From Bacteroidales bacterium (lineage in GTDB: Bacteria > Bacteroidota > Bacteroidia > Bacteroidales > ML635J-15), in contig QKHS01000014.1 in the NCBI GenBank assembly GCA_003249955.1, positions 1 to 64,000 on the forward strand: 64,000 bases of DNA. Direction: 5' to 3'. The notes under the pieces are model-generated. The model had not been told where the DNA came from, made no database searches, and saw only the letters and a program-made list of their open reading frames with translations. A program made the translations under genes and the position numbers. Within the stretch, counting starts at the first letter, position 1. Each line of letters opens with the position of its first letter. Positions 7,878 through 16,779 of this stretch are shown one piece after another.

Positions 7878-8920
7878 TTCTTAATTATTTTCTTACTGTA
7901 AATTTTATCGTTTACCGATAATTTCAGAAAATACATTCCGGGTTTAAGAGCAGATTCAGCGGATTTAATGTTAAAATTATATTGTCCGGCTTTAAGACTT
8001 GTTTCGTCCAGAATGGTTTTAATTTTATTTCCGGCAACACCGTGCATTGACAGGCTTACCACAGCATCGTCAGTCAACATAAAGTTTATTTCTGAAGATT
8101 CGTTAAAAGGGGTCGGGAAAACATTGAAAGTTGCCAATTCAGCAGATCCTTCTGATTCGGGGGACATGACTTCTGCTGTTTCCGGCACAGCAAGAACCTT
8201 ACTGTTGATCCATGTTTCTTCAAAATTTTTAACATCTCCGTTACTGAAATGTTGCGAAGTAATAACTGCAGTAACAACAGGATATCTGTCTTCTGCAGAA
8301 TACCACATGTATTTGTATGAATCAACTATAACTTCCTGACAACGCGAAACCTGTACTGTAGATGAGGACTGACAAACTCTCAGAACATTTTTTTTAATAT
8401 TCCCGGGTAAAATCAAGACTCCGAAGGCATCTGCCTGTATTTTATAATTACCGTTAATCTCAACTTCGGAGTTCTTGATGTTTGTTGCAACAGCTTTTAA
8501 TGTCCCGGTAATTTCTGATGAATAACTGAACGGGTAAACCATTCTTTTCAGCGGTTCTTCGTAAACGATAAGAAAATCGTCATTTTTGAAACCTGTAAGT
8601 GAGTATGTTTTTTCGGTTACTTCGTGATAAAATAAATTACCGTTTTCATTAATAACAAATGTAGGTTCAATTAAAAGCATAGCTTTTTCGCCGGCATCAG
8701 GTTTCATCTGAACACTGTTTGTTGTTTTACCGGTAAAATTACATCCGGAAAAGTCCCATACAATATTTTTTCCTGATTCTCCCGGAGAAATAAAATCTAC
8801 AGAAAGGTATGAATTGAAATCACCAAGTACCGGAGCATGAGAAGAGTAATCAATAGTTACCTGCGAAAAAGAAAAAACTGAAATACTCAGAAAAGCAAAA
8901 AGGGAAATATATTTTTTCAT
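7871..8920 (-). CDS. T9SS-secreted protein with C-terminal sorting domain
   Basis: A 349-residue exported protein: signal peptide MKKYISLFAFLSISVFSFSQ, a body with no recognised catalytic motif, then a type A sorting domain (about 265-349) with FNVFPTPFNESSEINF, the repeated beta-strands, and the ending GMYFLKLSVNDKIYSKKIIK. The domain directs outer-membrane passage through the type IX system and is normally cleaved. The start at 8920 is preferred over 8939-8941: it begins the signal peptide directly, and a TAnnTTTG element at 8943-8950 would place the transcript start at or beyond the upstream ATG. Function of the mature part is unknown. Confidence 0.85.
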   Translation of the reverse strand: MKKYISLFAFLSISVFSFSQVTIDYSSHAPVLGDFNSYLSVDFISPGESGKNIVWDFSGCNFTGKTTNSVQMKPDAGEKAMLLIEPTFVINENGNLFYHEVTEKTYSLTGFKNDDFLIVYEEPLKRMVYPFSYSSEITGTLKAVATNIKNSEVEINGNYKIQADAFGVLILPGNIKKNVLRVCQSSSTVQVSRCQEVIVDSYKYMWYSAEDRYPVVTAVITSQHFSNGDVKNFEETWINSKVLAVPETAEVMSPESEGSAELATFNVFPTPFNESSEINFMLTDDAVVSLSMHGVAGNKIKTILDETSLKAGQYNFNIKSAESALKPGMYFLKLSVNDKIYSKKIIKNQ

Positions 8921-8942
8921 AAAAATCATAATTAGTTCCATG

Positions 8943-8950
8943 CAAATTTA
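8943..8950 (-). promoter_or_regulatory. -7 promoter element for the T9SS gene
   Basis: Reads TAAATTTG on the minus strand, an exact TAnnTTTG match, 22 bases before the chosen ATG at 8918-8920. Confidence 0.5.
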
Positions 8951-9033
8951 CAAAAAAAACAATTCAACGAAATGTCTCTTGAAAAACTTGCAGATTATGA
9001 TTTTTGCGGTTGAATAGTTCTATATCCGGAAGA

Positions 9034-10110
9034 TTACAGACTTTTTATTTTATCAATGAATCTGGTTTCCCAGTTTTTTACTGAGTATTTTTCTTCCACT
9101 GTTTTACGTCCGGCATTTCCGGTTTTAATTCTCAGTTCCTTGTTGTCAATAAGATTACACAAATACTCAAACCATTCATCCTCTGTATCTGCAAGAAATC
9201 CGTTTACTCCATGATTAATTATATCGGTATTTACTCCAACAGGAGACATTATGACCGGAATCTCCAGAGCCATGCACTGCAATCCCTTGAACCCGCACTT
9301 TCCACGGCTCCATTCATCATCAGGCAAAGGCATTATCCCGATATCAAATTCGCAAAGTTCGTATATTTCGTTGTCCTTATTCCATTCCACAAGCTTTACA
9401 TCAATATCCCGGTTCCACTCCGGTGAGTTTACAACAACTTTAAAGTAAATTCTTTCCCCGTATTTTTCTTTAAGCCTTTTTAATACAGGAATTGCAGTGT
9501 CATAATGTTTTAGTGTTGTTGTTGTTCCTGTCCAGCCTATGCAAATTCTCCCGTGATCTTTTTCTGTCACGGTTGGTTTATGATAATTTGTCTCTATTGT
9601 TGTCGGAAGAATAAAAACATTTTTGTTGTACTGTTTTGCATAGTCTGCCAGATATTGATTACCGACTGTAACAAGACTTGAGTATCGGCAAATATCTGCT
9701 GTCTTTTCAGTTTTTTTAAGCCATGCCAGATTTTGATTCCCTTCGCTTGTGTCGTTAAGCCATATTGAATCGTCAAAATCAAATATTACCGGCACTCCTG
9801 TTTTTGCAAAACGTTTTTCAAAATATGTTGTTCCAAGCATAAAAGCTTCGCGATAGATAAAAATTAAGTCGCAACTTCCGGCAGTTCTTAAATCGCGAAG
9901 ACGAAGAAAAAAACTTTTTATTACTATTTTTAATTTTGCCAAATAGTGTCCGTGAGAGTAAAACAGTTTATCTTCTTTTTCGCTGATAATATTTGAAAAA
10001 ATTATTTCATAACCGGCAGCCTCCAAAGCAGGAATAAAATGTTCAAAGCGAAACCTTTGTCCGGGTGAACGTCCTTTACGATGCTGCACTATAGCCAGAA
10101 GTTTTTTCAT
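9034..10110 (-). CDS. Glycosyltransferase, GT-B fold, family 4-like
   Basis: A 358-residue cytoplasmic glycosyltransferase. The N-terminal half has VPVIFDFDDSIW; the C-terminal half has the GT4 donor-binding pattern: IGWTGTTTTLKHY, CEFDIGIMPLPDDEWSRGKCGFK, and ALEIPVIMSPVG. It ends with the usual SVKNWETRFIDKI helix. Its ATG overlaps the stop of the upstream glycosyltransferase gene in an ATGA at 10107-10110, so the two are translated together. Donor and acceptor are not readable; envelope polysaccharide or glycoprotein glycan synthesis is the likely setting. Confidence 0.9.
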   Translation of the reverse strand: MKKLLAIVQHRKGRSPGQRFRFEHFIPALEAAGYEIIFSNIISEKEDKLFYSHGHYLAKLKIVIKSFFLRLRDLRTAGSCDLIFIYREAFMLGTTYFEKRFAKTGVPVIFDFDDSIWLNDTSEGNQNLAWLKKTEKTADICRYSSLVTVGNQYLADYAKQYNKNVFILPTTIETNYHKPTVTEKDHGRICIGWTGTTTTLKHYDTAIPVLKRLKEKYGERIYFKVVVNSPEWNRDIDVKLVEWNKDNEIYELCEFDIGIMPLPDDEWSRGKCGFKGLQCMALEIPVIMSPVGVNTDIINHGVNGFLADTEDEWFEYLCNLIDNKELRIKTGNAGRKTVEEKYSVKNWETRFIDKIKSL

Positions 10111-11342
10111 TTACCACTGAGAGTTTTATAAATTTTAAAATATCTTTCTGCGCCGGTTTGTAAAGAAAAAAGTTCTATGGCAACAGATCTTAAGTCCGCA
10201 GGATTTGTTTTAAGCAAACTGTCAATACTATCAACAGCTTTTTTAAATCCCGCTTCGTTCATAACATCAATCATTAATCCGAGATTGTTTTCTGGAACAA
10301 ACTTATCTATGTCACCTACATTTGAATTGCAGATTACAGGAATTCCCATTCCCAGCAGTTCTGCCAGTTTTGTAGGAGATGAGGCTTTTTTGGAGAATAC
10401 AGGTTTTATAAAAAAGATTGAAGCCTGAGACAATGAAATCAATCCGGGAACCTCTTCCCGGTTAGCCGGCCGGATTATAATATCATTTGTGTCTATCCCG
10501 TGCTTTTCTGCCAAAGCAGATAATTCCGAAGGATTATCTTTTGTAATAATCAGAAATTTTGCATTTTGCCGGTTTCTTTTCAGGATTTTAAAAAATATCA
10601 GCATTTCTTCCGGCATATACCAGGTGCCGACAGATCCAAGATAACTGAGAACAAAATCCGATTCGGATAATCCTGATTCTTTCCTTAACTTTTCAATATT
10701 ATCCTTATTGGATTTATTATAATCAAAGTGGGAAAGATCTGCACAACAGGGAATAACTTCAACAGGAATTTCGGGAAAGTTAAAGCTGTTATGAATTATT
10801 TCTTTTCCTGCATATGTAAGACTTACGGTATAGTCTGCCAATCTGAGAAAAGTTTTTTCTTTACGTTTAAAATAGCGATAAACCATTTTATAAACGGGAT
10901 TTGACTGAGGCCATAAATTGCCGTCAATGCGTTCATCGGCATAAAACCCGCGCATATCGAAGAGAAATTTTGTTCCGTATTTCTTTTTTAAAAATACTCC
11001 GGCAAAGGCTGAAATATATGAACGGCAATGAACAATGTCAAAATTAAACTGCTTATTAAGTTTGCCGGAATGTTTTTTTAATTTAAAAATATCTTTTACC
11101 GTTGATAAAACCGGTGGCTTCTTCGTGTAAAATACCGGATGCCATTTTATTCCGGCAGAAATCAGGATGTCTGATATATACTCTCTTCTTCGGGAAAACA
11201 CTTCTTTTTTCTCAGCAGATAAAATATGTACTTCTACATTTTGTTTAACCAATTCCGAAAGATAGGGGATGACCTGAGATTGTCCCAAAGGATCAGTCAT
11301 TCCATCGTAAGAAATATACAGAACTTTTATTGTTTCTAACAT
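10107..11342 (-). CDS. Glycosyltransferase family 4
   Basis: A 411-residue GT-B glycosyltransferase. It opens with MLETIKVLYISYDGMTDPLG and has the N-terminal domain segment FDIVHCRSYISAF, then YLGSVGTWYMPEEM at the domain hinge, and the donor-site region ASIFFIKPVFSKKASSPTKL with AELLGMGIPVICN. The start at 11342 begins the first Rossmann strand directly; the reading that extends to 11456 adds a hydrophobic stretch with no family match. First gene of a two-gene operon with the downstream transferase. Divergent from lspA. Confidence 0.9.
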   Translation of the reverse strand: MLETIKVLYISYDGMTDPLGQSQVIPYLSELVKQNVEVHILSAEKKEVFSRRREYISDILISAGIKWHPVFYTKKPPVLSTVKDIFKLKKHSGKLNKQFNFDIVHCRSYISAFAGVFLKKKYGTKFLFDMRGFYADERIDGNLWPQSNPVYKMVYRYFKRKEKTFLRLADYTVSLTYAGKEIIHNSFNFPEIPVEVIPCCADLSHFDYNKSNKDNIEKLRKESGLSESDFVLSYLGSVGTWYMPEEMLIFFKILKRNRQNAKFLIITKDNPSELSALAEKHGIDTNDIIIRPANREEVPGLISLSQASIFFIKPVFSKKASSPTKLAELLGMGIPVICNSNVGDIDKFVPENNLGLMIDVMNEAGFKKAVDSIDSLLKTNPADLRSVAIELFSLQTGAERYFKIYKTLSGK

Positions 11343-11490
11343 ACCTTGCAAATCACATTGCAAAAAAACAAAAAAAACTGACGCAACTGTAATTATTTTG
11401 TCAATTATCTCAGAAATGAATATTGCAATCTGCTTGTGTACTGCCGGAAAAAGCAATAATAAACATTATCTTCATATTGTAATATTATTT

Positions 11491-11498
11491 TATATTTG
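11491..11498 (+). promoter_or_regulatory. -7 promoter element for lspA
   Basis: TATATTTG, an exact TAnnTTTG match, 23 bases before the lspA ATG. A -33 TTG at good spacing was not found. Confidence 0.5.
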
Positions 11499-11521
11499 CA
11501 GCTACAAAAGAAAAGAAGAAA

Positions 11522-12169
11522 ATGAAGAAGAAAACAATTGTCGCTCTGGCAATAATTTTTGGAGTACTTGTCCTTGATCAGGTAATAAAGATATGGGTAA
11601 AAACCCACATGCAGATGGGAGAAGAAATACATCTTATCAGCAATAAAATAATGTTTCATTTTACCGAAAATCCCGGGATGGCATTCGGTATGGAACTTGG
11701 CGGGACTTGGGGGAAACTTGTTTTGAGTCTTTTCAGAATATTGGCAATCAGCGGGTTGACTTATTATCTTGTAAGGATAATTAAAGCCGGCGAAAATACT
11801 TTTTATATAGCATGTATTGCACTTGTGATTGCAGGAGCTACAGGTAATCTTATCGATTCGGCATTTTACGGACTTATTTTTAACGAAAGCTATGGGCAAG
11901 TGGCAACAATGTTCCCTGCCGGCGGTGGTTATGAGTCATTTTTGTACGGCAATGTGGTTGACATGTTTTACTGTCCGGTTATTGATACTCATTATCCTGA
12001 TTGGTTTCCTTTTGTAGGTGGAGACAGGCTTATGTTTTTCCGCCCGGTATTTAATGTTGCCGATTCTGCAATAACTGTTTCTGTTTTTCTTATGATTATA
12101 TTTTATAAGAAGGTTTTCCGAAAAACTGTGAAAGTAGCGGAACCGGAAGAAATAAGCGCAGAAAACTAA
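11522..12169 (+). CDS. lspA: Lipoprotein signal peptidase (signal peptidase II)
   Basis: A 215-residue inner-membrane aspartic protease that cuts the signal peptide from diacylated prolipoproteins. Visible: the first helix with VLDQVIKIWVK, the TENPGMAFGM box, and the two catalytic aspartates in GNVVDMFYCP and FNVADSAI. It is longer than the proteobacterial enzyme because of an insert between the two Asp boxes (about 40 residues, VIDTHYPDWFPFVGGDRLMF), as usual in Bacteroidota. The following nhaD gene has its own promoter. Confidence 0.95.
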   Translation: MKKKTIVALAIIFGVLVLDQVIKIWVKTHMQMGEEIHLISNKIMFHFTENPGMAFGMELGGTWGKLVLSLFRILAISGLTYYLVRIIKAGENTFYIACIALVIAGATGNLIDSAFYGLIFNESYGQVATMFPAGGGYESFLYGNVVDMFYCPVIDTHYPDWFPFVGGDRLMFFRPVFNVADSAITVSVFLMIIFYKKVFRKTVKVAEPEEISAEN

Positions 12170-12324
12170 AGATATTCAAACACTTTGGTAATCAGAACAG
12201 ATCGTCGGATATAAGGCATATATTAAACAATCTTATATTTCATCCATTGAAAAATGCTGTTGTCCAACAGGTTAAACGGCCTTATTTTTTTCTGTTAATT
12301 AATAAACAAAAGAAAAAAATTAAT

Positions 12325-12332
12325 TAGTTTTG
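12325..12332 (+). promoter_or_regulatory. -7 promoter element for nhaD
   Basis: TAGTTTTG, an exact TAnnTTTG match, 25 bases before the ATG. Confidence 0.5.
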
Positions 12333-12357
12333 CGACAATTTTAAAATTTAAAGCATT

Positions 12358-13671
12358 ATGATACTATTATCCGCTTCTGCAGAAAACGTTAACATGCCGT
12401 TATGGGCAATTATTCCTTTCGTATTAATGCTGGCCATGATTGCTGTTGGTCCGCTTATGTTTCACCACTGGTGGGAAGAAAATAAAAACAAGCTGATTGT
12501 TTCATTGGCATTAGGTATTCCAACTGCGGCATATCTTATTTCCCAACATCTTTCTGAAAATCTGGCGCATCAGTTATTATTTGATTATGTTCCTTTCATT
12601 GTACTTTTAGGAGCTCTTTTTGTAATTACAGGAGGTATTCACCTTAAAGGAGACATACAGGCAAAACCATGGATAAACACATTGTTTTTAGGAATAGGAG
12701 CGGTGCTTGCGTCTGTAATGGGAACTACCGGTGCTGCAATGTTGCTGATCCGTCCGGTAATTAAAACCAACTCTGAAAGAAAGTTCAAAGTCCATACAAT
12801 TTTGTTTTTTATCGGTATTGTTGCCAACTGCGGTGGTTTGTTAACTCCGCTGGGAGATCCGCCATTGTTTCTGCTTTACCTGAGAGGTGCAGAATTTACA
12901 TGGTTTTTACACATGATTCCTGAATGGGCCTTTACAAATGTATTATTGCTGACAATTTATTTTATTGTGGACTCATACTATTATAAAAAAGAGCCTCTGG
13001 AAAATATTGCTTTTGATAAATCAAACATAGAACCGATAAAAATTCAGGGTAACCTTAACTTTTTATGGTTAGCAGGTGTTGTATTATCTGTAGCTTTCTT
13101 AAACGGTCAGTATATTGACATTATTCATGAAAATCACTATTTCGGATTTATTCGTGAAGGAGCAATTTTACTAATGGCAATACTTTCACTAATATTAACC
13201 AAAAAGACCTTGCGTGAGGCAAACAAATTCAGCTGGACTCCGATTATTGAAGTGGCATTTTTGTTCCTCGGTATTTTTATCACAATGGTACCTGCTTTGC
13301 TGTATCTTTCTGCAAATGCAGCATCATTCGGCATCACAGAACCAGCACAGTTTTATTACGCAACAGGGTCTTTAAGTTCATTCCTTGACAATGCTCCAAC
13401 GGCAGTATCTTTCCATAATCTTGCTTTGGGTATGAATTTGACAGGTTCGGAACTTGTTGCCAAAATTCCTGAAGTATTTTTAACTGCAATTTGTCTTGGT
13501 GCTGTATTCTTTGGTTCAATGACTTATATTGGTAACGGGCCAAACTTTATGGTAAAAGCAATTGCTGAAGAAAACAAGATTAACATGCCTTCATTCTTTG
13601 GTTATATGATTAAATTCTCGTTGATAGTATTACTCCCGGTTTACATTCTGGTACAATTGATTTTTATCTAA
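12358..13671 (+). CDS. nhaD: NhaD-type sodium/proton antiporter
   Basis: A 437-residue polytopic inner-membrane protein of the ion transporter superfamily. It has the NhaD pattern: an N-terminal helix after a short polar lead, GTTGAAMLLIRP, NCGGLLTPLGDPPLFLLYLRG, SFLDNAPTAVSFHNLA, and GSMTYIGNGPNFMVKAIAE. The paired GDPP and NAP/GNGPN half-helix loops form the ion path. It expels Na+ or Li+ in exchange for protons. It is followed by a strong terminator shared with the convergent kinase gene. Confidence 0.88.
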   Translation: MILLSASAENVNMPLWAIIPFVLMLAMIAVGPLMFHHWWEENKNKLIVSLALGIPTAAYLISQHLSENLAHQLLFDYVPFIVLLGALFVITGGIHLKGDIQAKPWINTLFLGIGAVLASVMGTTGAAMLLIRPVIKTNSERKFKVHTILFFIGIVANCGGLLTPLGDPPLFLLYLRGAEFTWFLHMIPEWAFTNVLLLTIYFIVDSYYYKKEPLENIAFDKSNIEPIKIQGNLNFLWLAGVVLSVAFLNGQYIDIIHENHYFGFIREGAILLMAILSLILTKKTLREANKFSWTPIIEVAFLFLGIFITMVPALLYLSANAASFGITEPAQFYYATGSLSSFLDNAPTAVSFHNLALGMNLTGSELVAKIPEVFLTAICLGAVFFGSMTYIGNGPNFMVKAIAEENKINMPSFFGYMIKFSLIVLLPVYILVQLIFI

Positions 13672-13695
13672 CAGAAAATAATAATCTGAAAATAA

Positions 13696-13724
13696 AAAAG
13701 CCTGACATTTTATGTCAGGCTTTT
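13696..13724. terminator. Bidirectional terminator between nhaD and the hybrid kinase
   Basis: A perfect 13-base stem (AAAAGCCTGACAT with ATGTCAGGCTTTT) around a TTT loop. A-rich and T-rich ends make it work on both strands. The kinase stop codon (13715-13717, minus strand) lies inside the right arm. Confidence 0.9.
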
Positions 13725-16669
13725 CTTATTATGTTTTTATCTATTATTTCAAGAAGATTTTGCCTGTTTACCGGTTTGGGAATGTAGTCGTTAAAGCCCT
13801 GATCGAAAAACATACTGGCTTCTTCGGTTTGTGCATAAGCTGTGCATGCAATTACCGGAATACCGGGGTTTGTTCTTTTAATTTCAATCAAAGCATCAGA
13901 GCCAGACAATCCGGGCATCTTGATATCCATAAGAACAATATCTATTTTATGCTCTCCGGATTGTATTATTTCTATAGCTTCCATTCCGGTTTTAGCATGA
14001 AAAACCTCTGCTCCGGCTTTGCTAAGAATTGTTTTCATTAATTGAAAGTTTATTTTTTCATCCTCTGCAACCAGTATATTATAACCTTTAAGGTCTATTT
14101 GTGTTTTTATCAAATTTGGTTGCGATTTTTCATTGCTTACCGAATTATCTATCGGAATTGTAAAATAGAACTCCGATCCTTTTGTTGGTTCTGAAATAAG
14201 ATTGATTTTACCTCCCAGCAATTCTGTATATGCTTTGGCAATAGATAATCCCAGGCCAGTTCCACCGTATTCAAGATTTTCGTTGTCAACCTGACGGAAA
14301 CGGTCAAAGATTAAAGTATGAAATTTATCATGAATACCTTTCCCCGTGTCGGAGACAAAGAATCTTAGGTTTTGTCCACTAATTGTGTATCCGAATTTTA
14401 TATTACCTTTTGCTGTAAATTTAATAGCATTGCTTATCAGATTTGTTAGTATCTGATGAATTTTGGTTTTGTCTGATGTTATTAAGATATCTCCGTCAGA
14501 AGATTTTAGTGTTGACAAATTTAATCCTTTGTTAAGAGCCTGAGGTTTGAAAAACTTTTCCAGATCGTCAATCAAAATATTTACATTGAAATTTTCTTTT
14601 CTTATAGAAGTCTGTTTTGTTTCAATTTGTGAGATATCTATAAGATCGTTCACAATTTTCAGCAATTGATTACATGAAGAGTTTATTATTCCTGCATATT
14701 TAAGTCTTTCTTCTTCCGATATATCAGGTTGTGAAATAAGTTCGCTAAATCCTATAAGTCCATTCATAGGAGTTCTTATTTCGTGGCTCATATTTGCAAG
14801 GAATGCAGACTTTAGTTTGTCGCTTTCCTCGGCTTTTTCTTTTGCTTTAATGAGCTCAAATTCAATAATTTTTTGTTCTGTAATATCTCTTCCTACTCCA
14901 ATAATTTCGACAATCTCGTTATTATTGCCCATAATTGCTTTATCACTCCAGGCCAGCCACCGCCACCCGTTTGCCGTCATCGCCCTTTGTTCTACATAGC
15001 AGGTATGCGGATAATATTTAAGAGTGCTCATAACTTTTGCTGTAGCTTGCTGGTCGTCTTCGTGTACCAGAGGCATAAAGTTCTGATTAAGTAATTCCTC
15101 TTCTGTTTTTCCGAATAACCTGCAATATGTCTGACTTACATACATAAATCTTCCATATTGATCTACCTTCACAACCAGATCATTTTGATTTTCGATAAGA
15201 AGACGATATTTTTTTTCACTCAGTTTAAGATCTATTTCTGTTTTTTTTCTTTCGGTTATATCGAATATTACCCCTTCAACATACTCCGGTTTATCTCTTT
15301 TTATAACCTTACCCTTTTCCCATACATGTTTTATCTTTCCATTACTTGTTATTATCCTGTATTCCAGAACGAATGACTTATTTTTCGGAATGCTTTTGTT
15401 TATTTCTCCCCAAACTTTTTGTCTGTCTTCCGGGTGAATTATATCCGAATATTTCATAGATTTATTTTCTATGAACTCCCCGGGTTCATAACCTGTAAGC
15501 GCTTTAAATCCTTTGGATAAAAACAACATTGTCCAGTTTTCATCTGTTTTGCAGCGGTACGCCACTCCCGGAATATTGTCCATCAGTAAGCCAAGTTTGT
15601 GTTCGCTCTCGGTAAGGTTTTTTTCCGTTTCTTTTAGTTTGGTAATATCTGTTGCAATATGAATAACTTTTACAAGTTTTCTGTCCAGGTCAAAAACCGG
15701 AGTGCATGAAACCAGAAAACTTCCGTCGCAGGCTTCAATTTCCATCTCTGAAGATTCGAAATGTCCTGAAACAATCATTTTTTTCATAGGACAGTTAACA
15801 GGAGTTTCGTCTGATGTTATGCCGTGAAAAATTTCGTGACATTTTTTCCCAATCATCTCTTCCCTTGTTTTTCCAAATAATCTTTCAAGGGCAGCATTTA
15901 CCTCAATGATTTCTCCCTGCGGATTTAATATAACTGTGGGATGTCCAACCGCATTAAAAATTGTCTGCCAGTCTGACTTTGCCTGTTCAAGTTCTATCTC
16001 TGCAATTTTCTGTGCCGTAATATCTCTGTGATGTTCTATTATTTTAACGATCTTTCCCGAACTGTCTTTAACAGGGTATGCTCTTACATCCAGCCATTTA
16101 CTTTTGCTCTCATTGTATTTTACAGTTTGAACAGGCGCTCCGGTATCTATGCATTTCTTTGTAGGACAATTTTCAAAATCACGGTAGAATCCTTTTAATT
16201 CGTGACAATACCTGCCAATTACCTCGGTATTGGTTTTACCCAAAAAATCTAACCCGGATTTATTGTAGTAAAGAACTTTATTGTCAGAGTCGTGAATGGA
16301 GATAATATCAGGAATAATGTCAAACATTTGTTTAAAAAAACCGTCTTTGAAGTCTGATGTGGTATCATCTGCATTTTTTCGGTCAACGACAAACAAAGTA
16401 TTGCCGTTTGAATTTTTATATGAATTAAGGGATGTCTGCAGCAAATCTCCGTTCTTTTTTTGTATAGCTGTGTTGCCGTTCGTTTCCGGGATAGAGAAAA
16501 TTTTATTCAGAGAGTTTCCTGTAAGTTCACCAACAGTATAACCACAGAGTTTTGCGAAATAATTATTAACAAATAATATTACAGATTCTTTGTCGGTTAA
16601 GACCAGCCCGGTACCGGCATTTTCAATAATTTCCGCAAATAATTTACTGCTATTTATGCTGTTTTCCAC
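13715..16669 (-). CDS. Hybrid sensor histidine kinase with five PAS domains and a receiver
   Basis: 984 residues, no membrane helix, so a cytoplasmic sensor. Order: PAS at about 8-100, 112-220, 231-342, 355-470 and 485-600; dimerisation/phosphoacceptor domain with H629 in NMSHEIRTPMNG; ATPase domain with GGTGLGLSIAKAYTELLGG; receiver (about 862-980) with VLMDIKMPG holding the phosphoacceptor Asp and the late Lys in YIPKPV. PAS2 and PAS3 both carry an unusual CHE plus downstream CP motif (C155, C168, C173; C277, C293), which may bind metal or sense redox. No response regulator is adjacent, so the output is elsewhere. The stop codon lies in the terminator stem. Confidence 0.93.
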   Translation of the reverse strand: MENSINSSKLFAEIIENAGTGLVLTDKESVILFVNNYFAKLCGYTVGELTGNSLNKIFSIPETNGNTAIQKKNGDLLQTSLNSYKNSNGNTLFVVDRKNADDTTSDFKDGFFKQMFDIIPDIISIHDSDNKVLYYNKSGLDFLGKTNTEVIGRYCHELKGFYRDFENCPTKKCIDTGAPVQTVKYNESKSKWLDVRAYPVKDSSGKIVKIIEHHRDITAQKIAEIELEQAKSDWQTIFNAVGHPTVILNPQGEIIEVNAALERLFGKTREEMIGKKCHEIFHGITSDETPVNCPMKKMIVSGHFESSEMEIEACDGSFLVSCTPVFDLDRKLVKVIHIATDITKLKETEKNLTESEHKLGLLMDNIPGVAYRCKTDENWTMLFLSKGFKALTGYEPGEFIENKSMKYSDIIHPEDRQKVWGEINKSIPKNKSFVLEYRIITSNGKIKHVWEKGKVIKRDKPEYVEGVIFDITERKKTEIDLKLSEKKYRLLIENQNDLVVKVDQYGRFMYVSQTYCRLFGKTEEELLNQNFMPLVHEDDQQATAKVMSTLKYYPHTCYVEQRAMTANGWRWLAWSDKAIMGNNNEIVEIIGVGRDITEQKIIEFELIKAKEKAEESDKLKSAFLANMSHEIRTPMNGLIGFSELISQPDISEEERLKYAGIINSSCNQLLKIVNDLIDISQIETKQTSIRKENFNVNILIDDLEKFFKPQALNKGLNLSTLKSSDGDILITSDKTKIHQILTNLISNAIKFTAKGNIKFGYTISGQNLRFFVSDTGKGIHDKFHTLIFDRFRQVDNENLEYGGTGLGLSIAKAYTELLGGKINLISEPTKGSEFYFTIPIDNSVSNEKSQPNLIKTQIDLKGYNILVAEDEKINFQLMKTILSKAGAEVFHAKTGMEAIEIIQSGEHKIDIVLMDIKMPGLSGSDALIEIKRTNPGIPVIACTAYAQTEEASMFFDQGFNDYIPKPVNRQNLLEIIDKNIIRKA

Positions 16670-16680
16670 GGTATTTGTTT

Positions 16681-16696
16681 AATCTATGAATAGATT
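16681..16696. repeat. Inverted repeat just upstream of the hybrid kinase
   Basis: AATCTAT-GA-ATAGATT, perfect 7-base arms, 12 bases before the kinase start. It could be an operator or a small hairpin in the leader. Confidence 0.35.
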
Positions 16697-16779
16697 ATAC
16701 GGAATAACTTTTTTTTAGTTTCAGGGCAAATATCCAAGGGTTTTATGCCAAAATTTAACAGTGCAGGAATGCAGGAATT

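Noticed and set aside
11405-11899. Minus-strand reading frame opposite lspA
   Set aside because: It overlaps lspA, which is clear by motif; the translated sequence is Cys- and Tyr-rich noise with no family.
12257-12270. CTGTTG-TC-CAACAG hairpin after lspA
   Set aside because: A two-base loop is too small for a normal terminator and the T run comes only later; not supported.
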